Shown: positions 25,601-31,202 of the stretch, in pieces
How the letters are laid out: each line of letters begins with the position of its first letter
Position numbering within the stretch: the stretch's first letter is position 1
From: Kitasatospora griseola
GTDB lineage: Bacteria; Actinomycetota; Actinomycetes; Streptomycetales; Streptomycetaceae
Reading direction: 5' to 3'
NCBI RefSeq assembly: GCF_014648555.1
Contig: NZ_BMRI01000006.1
Span: forward strand, 235,853-269,453
Length of the DNA stretch: 33,601 nucleotides
The notes under the pieces: model-generated
Seen by the model: only the letters and a program-made list of their open reading frames with translations
The model's database searches: none
Told to the model about the DNA's origin: nothing
Position numbers and translations under genes: made by a program

Positions 25601-28600
25601 CCCATCCAGGCCCAGTCGGCGTCGAAGTCGCTCTCGCTGGTGAGCTTCCAGCCGCCGGCCGGGTGGCCGTTGCCGAAGCGGGCGACCCGCAGCGAGAACA
25701 TGACGTTCTGCAGGGTCTCCACGGCCTGCAGGATCCGCGTGGTGCGCAGCGCGCCGCCGGCGCCGACCGGCAGCTGGTAGCGCTCGCCGAGCGCGTCGGC
25801 GGCGTCCGGGCGGGCGCCGATCCGGGCGGCGTCCAGCAGGGCGTCGCGGAGCACCGGCAGGGCGCTCTCCTCGGTGGCGGCGAGCAGCGCGGCGTGCCCT
25901 TCGGTGAGGGCGCGGTGCTCCTGGGCGCGGGAGCGCAGGACGGTCTCCCAGCCGCGGCGGGCGGCCTGGCGGGCCCGCCAGGCGGGCAGCCGGGGCGCCG
26001 CCGCGCCGGGCACGAACTGGTCGGGCGACAGGGTCAGGGCCGACTCCTCGGAGCGCCACTGCGGGTGGTACTGCGCGACCTTCTTCACCTGGGTGAGGAC
26101 GGCGTACAGGCTGTCCCACTCGGCGGCGGTGACCTGCGCGCCGACGGCGGCGGTCAGCGCCTTGATCCGGCGCAGCAGCAGGAAGGCCTCGCGGGTGAGC
26201 CCGGCGGCGGTCAGCTGCGGCTCGATGTCGGCCCCGGCCCGCTCCTGCGCGTCCAGGGCGTCGAGGTCGGTCGCGGGCAGGGCGTCGGCGAGGACGGCGC
26301 GGTAGCCGGCGGCCGGGTCGGCGGCGGCCTCGCGCCGCGTCTTCAGGCCCTGGACCACCGCGCCCAGGGCGGTACGGCGGGCGGCGAGCAGCGCGGCCGC
26401 CTGACTCGCCGGGCGGACGTCGAGGTCGCTCAGCAGGTCGGGGTCGACGATGACCGCGAACTCCCGCCCGGTGGCGGTCCGGTCCTGCTGCGCCCAGCGG
26501 ACGCGCATCCGCTCCTCCCGCCACTCCAGGACCTGGCCGCGCGGGAGTTGGCGCAGCTGGGGCTTGGCGGTGCCGGTGTCGCGCAGGCCGAACAGCCGCT
26601 CCAGGGCGTCCTCGGTGAGCACGGCGGGCTCAAGGGTGAGCGCGTCCAGCTGGTCCGGCCGGCTCGGGGAGAGCGGGAGGCCGAGCCGCTCGGCGAGGGC
26701 CTGTCGGGAGGCCTGGTCGGCGCCGCGCACCAGGCGCAACTCCTCGTAGGACGTGCCGAGTTCGCCGAGCAGGGTCTGGTAGGCGGTCCACCGGTACTCG
26801 GCCTCGGCGGCGGCCGGCACGGTCTCCGGGGTCGGGAGGTTGGCGCCGGTGGCGAGCTTGGCGGCCCCGGCCTCGTCCACCGCGTAGGTGAAGACCCGCA
26901 GGTCGTCGAGCATGCCGTTGAAGCCGGGGCCCCACGAGGCGCCGCCGACCCGCAGCGGGCCGTCGTTCCCGACCACCCGTCCGGTGAAGGAGGCGGAGCT
27001 GTCCAGCTTCCCGTCCAGGTACAGCAGCGCCTGGTTGCCGCGCTTGACGAAGGTGACGTGGGTCCAGGTGTTCAGTTGCAGCGACGCGGTGCCGTTCAGA
27101 CCGGCGTTGTACTCGGTGGTGGTGCTGAACCGGGCGTGCAGCTTGAGCGCGTCGGGCTGCAGCCAGATCGCGAAGGTGCGCTGCAGGTCGTCGTTCCCCT
27201 TGTGCATCACCTTGCGCCACAGGCCGGTCGGGCCCTGCCGGACGTTGATGTAGAAGCTGACCGTGAAGTCGGTGCCGTTCCAGCCGATCTCGAACCTGTC
27301 GGTGTGCGGCAGCAGACCGCCGTTGGTGCTGCCGTCGAAGCTCACGGCCTGGCCGCTGCGGCCCGGCGCGCGGACCAGACCGGCCGGGAAGGTGAGGGTG
27401 TGCCCGTTTCCGGAGCGGTCTCCGGCTTCGTTCCCCGAGACCGCGTCGTCGTCGAAGGTCCAGTGGCCGGCCAGCTTGGGGCTCTTGTCCTCGACGTGCC
27501 GGCGCAACACGTCGATCACCCCGGTCAGCTCGTTGACCGGCCGGTATCCGGCGTCGCCGTGCGCCGCCAGCGCGGTGCTCAGCTCGGCGAACTGCTGGCG
27601 GAACACCTCCGCGATGCGCTTCGAGAGCAGGGCTCCGCCGGGCACGGTGGCCTGCCCCTGGGCGAAGCCCAGCAGCGAGTCCAGGTAGGCGCGCTGGGAG
27701 AGCCGTTCCTCCAGCGAGGCCGGACGGTACTCACTGACGGCGCGCACCGGTATGTCGGTCGCGGTGACCTTGCCCGCGGCGTCGACGGCCTGCACCCCGA
27801 TGGTGTGCGTGCCGTAGCCGTAGATGCTCGGCGAGGCGCTCCAGGCCGCCCAGCCGGGCGAGGCCGCGACGGCGTCGGTCCACGCGCCGCCGTCCACCCG
27901 GTACTGGACGACGCGGACCCCGCTCTGGCCGTCCACCGCGGCGCCGGTGACCGGGATCGTCGCCACGCCGTCCTTGAGCGTGAACTCCTTGTTGGGGGTG
28001 GGACTCTGCACGGTGAGCGTGGGCGGAGTGATGTCCTGGACGGCCAGCGTGACGTCCCGGGTCGCGGTGTTGCCCACCGCGTCGCGGCAGCGCAGCCGCA
28101 GCACCCGGGCGCCGAGCGGCGCTGCGGGCAGCTGGAAGTTGCCCTTGAAGGTGCCGGTCGGGCCCTCGACCAGGCCGCCCGAGCCGGTACCGACCAGCTC
28201 CCAGCTCATCGTCCGCGCACCGAAACCGGTGGAGGTGGTGGCGGTGATGTCCAGCGGCAGCCCGCCGATCGGCACGCCGAGGACGCCGGCGGCCGGGGCG
28301 ACCACGGTCAGGTCCGGCTCGGTGCTGCCGAGCGTGATCTGGACGGACGCACTGGCCTGGGCCTCGACGTAGGTGCCGTCCTCGCCCTGCGCGTCGGCGA
28401 AGACCGTCGCGGTGAAGTTCCCGGGGCGGTAGGCCTGGACGTTCGCCCGCCAGGACCTGGTGTAGCCGGAACCGGACAGCGCGACGTCGTAGCTTCGGTC
28501 GTCGAACCGGACGACGACGGACAGGTCCGACGCGTACTTCACGGTGACCGAGCCGCTCAGCTCGAACCAGGCGCCCGGCTGGGGGGCGCTGACGCCCGCC

Positions 28601-28725
28601 CCGTTGATCTTCACGGAGAGCACGGGCGTCGGCGGGGGTGGCGGCCAGTTCGGGTCGTCGACCGGGGGAAGCATGGTCGGATCGGTCGTCGGGTCGGTGG
28701 GGTCGGTCATGTCCTGCCGGTTCAT
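22696..28725 (-). CDS. TcA-like pore/injection subunit of a Tc toxin with Ig-like and LamG domains
   Basis: 2009 residues, no signal peptide. A Pro/Thr-rich start (about 1-35) precedes several Ig-like beta-sandwich domains (about 35-330). A LamG/concanavalin-like domain follows at about 420-620 (GHWTFDDDAVSG, FTVSFYINVRQG, LNTWTHVTFVKRGNQALLYL). A long helical region of TcA type includes the channel-forming coiled coil (about 1360-1580). The conserved TcA blocks FTSAELYHWMAQVLGGVYRY, FPGHYLRLVRRVK and LPFEGTGVDTTWRFELP end in the TcB-binding region (about 1675-2009). TcA normally makes a pentameric bell whose channel injects the toxin. This one is shorter than Photorhabdus TcdA1 (about 2500) and has different outer domains. 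The ATG at 28725 has GAGAGG upstream and is the first gene of the operon. Confidence 0.85.
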   Translation of the reverse strand: MNRQDMTDPTDPTTDPTMLPPVDDPNWPPPPPTPVLSVKINGAGVSAPQPGAWFELSGSVTVKYASDLSVVVRFDDRSYDVALSGSGYTRSWRANVQAYRPGNFTATVFADAQGEDGTYVEAQASASVQITLGSTEPDLTVVAPAAGVLGVPIGGLPLDITATTSTGFGARTMSWELVGTGSGGLVEGPTGTFKGNFQLPAAPLGARVLRLRCRDAVGNTATRDVTLAVQDITPPTLTVQSPTPNKEFTLKDGVATIPVTGAAVDGQSGVRVVQYRVDGGAWTDAVAASPGWAAWSASPSIYGYGTHTIGVQAVDAAGKVTATDIPVRAVSEYRPASLEERLSQRAYLDSLLGFAQGQATVPGGALLSKRIAEVFRQQFAELSTALAAHGDAGYRPVNELTGVIDVLRRHVEDKSPKLAGHWTFDDDAVSGNEAGDRSGNGHTLTFPAGLVRAPGRSGQAVSFDGSTNGGLLPHTDRFEIGWNGTDFTVSFYINVRQGPTGLWRKVMHKGNDDLQRTFAIWLQPDALKLHARFSTTTEYNAGLNGTASLQLNTWTHVTFVKRGNQALLYLDGKLDSSASFTGRVVGNDGPLRVGGASWGPGFNGMLDDLRVFTYAVDEAGAAKLATGANLPTPETVPAAAEAEYRWTAYQTLLGELGTSYEELRLVRGADQASRQALAERLGLPLSPSRPDQLDALTLEPAVLTEDALERLFGLRDTGTAKPQLRQLPRGQVLEWREERMRVRWAQQDRTATGREFAVIVDPDLLSDLDVRPASQAAALLAARRTALGAVVQGLKTRREAAADPAAGYRAVLADALPATDLDALDAQERAGADIEPQLTAAGLTREAFLLLRRIKALTAAVGAQVTAAEWDSLYAVLTQVKKVAQYHPQWRSEESALTLSPDQFVPGAAAPRLPAWRARQAARRGWETVLRSRAQEHRALTEGHAALLAATEESALPVLRDALLDAARIGARPDAADALGERYQLPVGAGGALRTTRILQAVETLQNVMFSLRVARFGNGHPAGGWKLTSESDFDADWAWMGGYDTWRAALLAFLYPENQLDPTRRTAVYTPDPTRSAPFTNLVGRLRSVARLSPVEARQQAAAYWQELPQALRDRFGAGFQLTDVQTDTQLLALRELSQRLLSPFEIRDTTGVPKAPYLQPAAVDVLEVLYFVPLLLAQGLQASGEHVTALDWLQRVYAYHRPMAERKVCHLLALEQQGPADLTLPPRWTKNLNPHTVAAGRPNPYTRYTLLALIRCFVDFADSEFAREETGRARGLYGAALDLLALPDLWPTGVTTGDVAFPNQDAVALGARARAQLAKIGQGRNIAGMLRTVDLGQAMTAGAGAAARRAVAPPTPYRFRSLVERSRQLAGQASAVEAQYLAALEKYDEKTYRRFEADQAVQLSAAQVTLAARRLTEAETGTELATAQQERAAYLAGHYADRLQAGLNSYEQRMLKGYKQVRDMRNVIGALDATIGVAQLAAQSASLVDFIGSFGFKQVANGVAGAAMIGKAVAGGKLNLLEEQLQANTFLAGMERQKDDWRLQLGLAEKDGNIAAKQGQAAAAHLDVVAQEKTVAELQASQAQATLLFLDGQFTSAELYHWMAQVLGGVYRYFLQQATAVARLAQEQLAFERQESVSTFVRTDYWQAPGDGADADRRGLTGSARLLQDVQGLDQYAFDTDRRKLNITQTFSVAQLAPVEFARFRQTGELDFATPMRWFDEAFPGHYLRLVRRVKTSLVALVPPGQGIRATLASSGISRVVARSGDAGATLTETALRRDPELVALTSPVSATGVFELDAQSEMLLPFEGTGVDTTWRFELPRAANAFDYSSIADVVLTVEYTAMHSEEHRARVVERLNSDQQRSGERMFSLREDFPDLWYALHNPETAGPRGAGLTLARPDFPAQLDQLAVGSVALCVLDLDSSEEIPTMGVTLTRGALGGEAQTYQGVASTRRGNAAAWTALCGQPPAGDWQLAFGPEADELFDSGRLDDILLVVGWIGQAPRWSA

Positions 28726-28824
28726 GGGAGTCCTCTCGTCGTGACGATTCGTCAGTTTGGCGAGGGGGACTTGTGGATGGCGTGCAGCCCGCATGTGGGC
28801 GGAGTGATGAACATGAACGCATCA

Positions 28825-28880
28825 GTCCGTTGATCGCGCGTTGATTCGATGCCCAGTCCGGGCAAGCAGAGTCAACGGAC
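28825..28880. promoter_or_regulatory. Probable SARP-binding direct repeats in the tcA/SARP divergent region
   Basis: CGTTGAT occurs at 28828-28834 and again at 28839-28845, an 11-bp start-to-start distance with a 4-bp spacer, as in known SARP operators. A perfect 9-bp inverted repeat, GTCCGTTGA (28825-28833) and TCAACGGAC (28872-28880), includes the first heptamer. The sites lie about 100 bp upstream of tcA and 66 bp upstream of the SARP gene. Core promoters could not be assigned with confidence. Confidence 0.55.
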
Positions 28881-28910
28881 GGAGCGTCAGCAGAGCGGGG
28901 AGGTAAGCCG

Positions 28911-31043
28911 ATGGGCGACCGTACGGGGTGGGAGTTCGGCGTGCTCGGACCGTTGGAGGTCCGCTACGACGGGTGCGTCCTCACCCTCGGCAGCACCCGC
29001 CAGCGGGCCGCGCTGACCGCCCTGGTGGCGGCTGCGGGCCGGACCGTCCCGGTCGCCGAACTGATCGACACGGTATGGGAGGAGGAAGCGCCCCCGAGCG
29101 CGCTCAACAGCTTGCAGAGCCACCTCTCCCGGCTGCGCTCCCGGCTCGTCGCCGTCTCCGGGGCGCCGGTCCTGGGGTACGACCCGGCCGGCTACCGCCT
29201 CCTGGTCACCCCGGAGCGGATCGACGCCCGGCGCTTCGAACGCGCCGCCGCCGACGGCCGGGAGCAGCTGGCGGACGGCCGGCCGGACCGCGCCCTGGAG
29301 TTGCTGCACGAGGCCCTCGGCCTGTGGCGCGGCGCCGCCCTCGGCGAGTTCCGCGACCACTGCTCGCTCCGGGCCGACAGCGCCCGACTGGAGGAACTGC
29401 GGCTGCTGACGGTGGAGTCGGCGGCCGCGGCCGAGCTGGCGCTGCGCCGCCCGGACGACGCGGCGGCCCGGCTGACCGCGCTGGTCGCCGAGCACCCGCT
29501 GCGCGAACGGGCTCTGGCACGGCTGATGCTCGCGCTCTACCGCACCGGCCGGCAGGCCGACGCCCTGGCGCTCTACCGACGCTCCCGCCGACGGCTGGTG
29601 GCGGAACTCGGCGTGGAGCCGGGCGCCGAACTCGCCGGCACCCAGCAGGCCATCCTCCGGCACGACCCGGCACTGCGGCCGGGACCGGACCGGGAGGACC
29701 GACTCCCGGCTGTCCCCCGCGAAGTCGAGCGCCGTGCCGTGGCGCTCGCACCGGACGAGGGCCCCGGCGCTGCCGATCTTGTCGACCCTGTCGGCGTCGA
29801 GGCCCACCCGGTCGCGACCGGGCGCGGCATCGCCGTCGTGGCCGAGGAATCGCCGCGACGGACACCCGCCGATGCTCCGACCGCAGGCAGCGGGCAGCAC
29901 CCCGAGGCCGACCGGCCGACTCACGCCGGTCCGACCGCTGCGGGTACGTGGCACCGCCCGGCCCCCGACCGCTGGCGGCGCCGCGGTCCGCACCGGGGAC
30001 CGGCCGCAGCGGGCGCCGTCCACATCCTCCCACCACTGTTCGCGGCCGCTCGGCCGGAAGTCGAAGCGGTCGGCGAAGAGCTTCTCAGCCAGTCGACGGA
30101 CGATCCACGAGCCCCTGCGGCTCCGGGCGGCGGGGTCTTCCCGGTGGTCACGGCGATGGTTCCCCGGATTCCGGCAAGGGCCGACACAGCCGCGCTCGGC
30201 GGCCTTCCTCGCTCCTGCCGGGCCCCGCCACCTGCTCCCGCCCGGCCGCGCCGACCTCACCCCCGCCGGACCCGTCGACGGCCTCTGCGATCCGCAGCGC
30301 AGCCCGCCTCGACCGGCCGGGGACCGTCCCCGCGGGCACGGGAAGCAGTGGACGCCGAATTCCGCTCGGCTCCCACCCGCCCTGGTCCGCGCTCAGCGGT
30401 GCTCGGGGTTCTCGAAGTCGAAGCGGCAGCCCGCGTCCCACTCGGAGCGCTGGTTGCCGTGCGCCGGGATGCCGCCCGCGTCCTTCAGCATCCGCGCCAG
30501 GTGCAACTGGTTCCACGTCATGAACGTGGTGTTCCGGTTCGTGAAGTCGTTCTCCGGCCCGCCCGAGCCCTCATCGAGGTACGACGGCCCCGGGCCGGCC
30601 GGACCGACCCAGCCCGCATCGGCCTGCGGCGGGATCGTGTACCCCAGGTGCTGGAGGCTGTAGAGCACGTTCATGGCGCAGTGCTTGGCGCCATCCTCGT
30701 TCCCGGTGATCAGGCAGCCGCCGACCCGGCCGTAGTAGGCGTACTGGCCGTGCTCGTTGAGGACGGACGAACAGGAGTACAGCCGCTCGATCACCCTCTT
30801 CATGACGGAAGAGTTGTCTCCCAACCAGACCGGGCCGGCCAGGGTGAGGATGTCGGCGTTCATGATCTGGGAGTAGAGGACGGGCCAGTCGTCGGTGTCC
30901 CAGCCGTGTTCGGTCATGTCGGGCCAGACGCCGGTGGCGATGTCGTGGTCGACGGCGCGGATCTCCTCGACCTGGACGCCCTCGCGGCGCAGGAGGGCGG
31001 CGCTGAGGTCGATCAGGCCCTGGGTGTGGCTGCGTTCGGGTGA
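28911..31043 (+). CDS. SARP (AfsR/DnrI-type) transcriptional regulator; 3' part of the frame doubtful
   Basis: The ATG at 28911 is preceded by GGGGAGG. Residues about 6-95 form an OmpR-type winged helix (FGVLGPLEVRYDGCVLTLGS, RQRAALTALVAAAGRTVPVA, LNSLQSHLSRLRSRL). Residues about 100-250 form the BTAD helical domain, ending in LGVEPGAELAGTQQAILRHD. These activators bind 11-bp-spaced direct repeats, and such a repeat lies just upstream, between this gene and tcA, so it likely controls the Tc operon and itself. Beyond about residue 260 (DNA about 29690) the frame shows no domain, becomes Arg/Pro/Ala-rich, and finally runs antisense through the whole flavoprotein gene at 30393-31097. The full 710-residue frame is therefore unlikely to be native; a frameshift that removed an early stop is more likely. 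DNA-binding part firm, C-terminus not. Confidence 0.7.
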   Translation: MGDRTGWEFGVLGPLEVRYDGCVLTLGSTRQRAALTALVAAAGRTVPVAELIDTVWEEEAPPSALNSLQSHLSRLRSRLVAVSGAPVLGYDPAGYRLLVTPERIDARRFERAAADGREQLADGRPDRALELLHEALGLWRGAALGEFRDHCSLRADSARLEELRLLTVESAAAAELALRRPDDAAARLTALVAEHPLRERALARLMLALYRTGRQADALALYRRSRRRLVAELGVEPGAELAGTQQAILRHDPALRPGPDREDRLPAVPREVERRAVALAPDEGPGAADLVDPVGVEAHPVATGRGIAVVAEESPRRTPADAPTAGSGQHPEADRPTHAGPTAAGTWHRPAPDRWRRRGPHRGPAAAGAVHILPPLFAAARPEVEAVGEELLSQSTDDPRAPAAPGGGVFPVVTAMVPRIPARADTAALGGLPRSCRAPPPAPARPRRPHPRRTRRRPLRSAAQPASTGRGPSPRAREAVDAEFRSAPTRPGPRSAVLGVLEVEAAARVPLGALVAVRRDAARVLQHPRQVQLVPRHERGVPVREVVLRPARALIEVRRPRAGRTDPARIGLRRDRVPQVLEAVEHVHGAVLGAILVPGDQAAADPAVVGVLAVLVEDGRTGVQPLDHPLHDGRVVSQPDRAGQGEDVGVHDLGVEDGPVVGVPAVFGHVGPDAGGDVVVDGADLLDLDALAAQEGGAEVDQALGVAAFG
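29690..30392. other. Stretch without recognisable coding function
   Basis: About 700 bp between the end of SARP homology and the flavoprotein stop. Frames are open on both strands only because stop codons are rare at this GC content. A minus-strand stretch at about 30005-30100 reads plausibly (WIVRRLAEKLFADRFDFRP, then EQWWEDVDG) and may be a remnant of a lost gene, but no start, stop or family supports it. Confidence 0.4.
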
Positions 31044-31097
31044 GCGCTTGAGGGTGCAGTTGAGGAAGACCGCCCGCAGGTCGGTGTAGGTGGCCAT
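30393..31097 (-). CDS. NADPH-dependent FMN reductase / flavodoxin-fold oxidoreductase
   Basis: 234 residues. The N-terminus LRAVFLNCTLKRSPERSHTQ is the phosphate-binding strand-loop of the NADPH-dependent FMN reductase family. LTLAGPVWLGDNSSVMKRVI is the second flavin-binding segment, and AYYGRVGGCLITGNEDGAKH the third. The C-terminus IPAHGNQRSEWDAGCRFDF is typical of streptomycete members. These cytosolic enzymes use NAD(P)H to reduce flavin or quinones. It starts at the ATG at 31097 with only a weak GGAC-type ribosome site. It lies 105 bp downstream of the ATPase-hemerythrin gene on the same strand, so cotranscription and a shared redox or metal-stress role are possible but not shown. Confidence 0.9.
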   Translation of the reverse strand: MATYTDLRAVFLNCTLKRSPERSHTQGLIDLSAALLRREGVQVEEIRAVDHDIATGVWPDMTEHGWDTDDWPVLYSQIMNADILTLAGPVWLGDNSSVMKRVIERLYSCSSVLNEHGQYAYYGRVGGCLITGNEDGAKHCAMNVLYSLQHLGYTIPPQADAGWVGPAGPGPSYLDEGSGGPENDFTNRNTTFMTWNQLHLARMLKDAGGIPAHGNQRSEWDAGCRFDFENPEHR

Positions 31098-31141
31098 CGG
31101 GGTCCGTTTCGTGGGCAGGCACGGCGGGGGGGGGAGGCCAT

Positions 31142-31156
31142 CGCACCACGGGTGCG
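31142..31156 (-). terminator. Small hairpin after the P-type ATPase gene
   Basis: CGCACC (31142-31147) and GGTGCG (31151-31156) form a 6-bp stem with a 3-nt loop in the 105-bp gap between the ATPase-hemerythrin stop and the flavoprotein start. Short; weak evidence for termination. Confidence 0.25.
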
Positions 31157-31202
31157 CGCCGGTGGGTGGCGCGGCACGCCGTGGCGCGGGGGTGACGGGT
31201 GG

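Noticed and set aside
22684..28833. Very long plus-strand open frame opposite the TcA gene
   Set aside because: Same reason: antisense shadow, no motif, no ribosome site, while the minus strand has clear TcA motifs.
28887..30260. Minus-strand frame of 457 codons over the SARP gene
   Set aside because: The first half is antisense to a clear SARP; the upstream half has no family, so at most a remnant.
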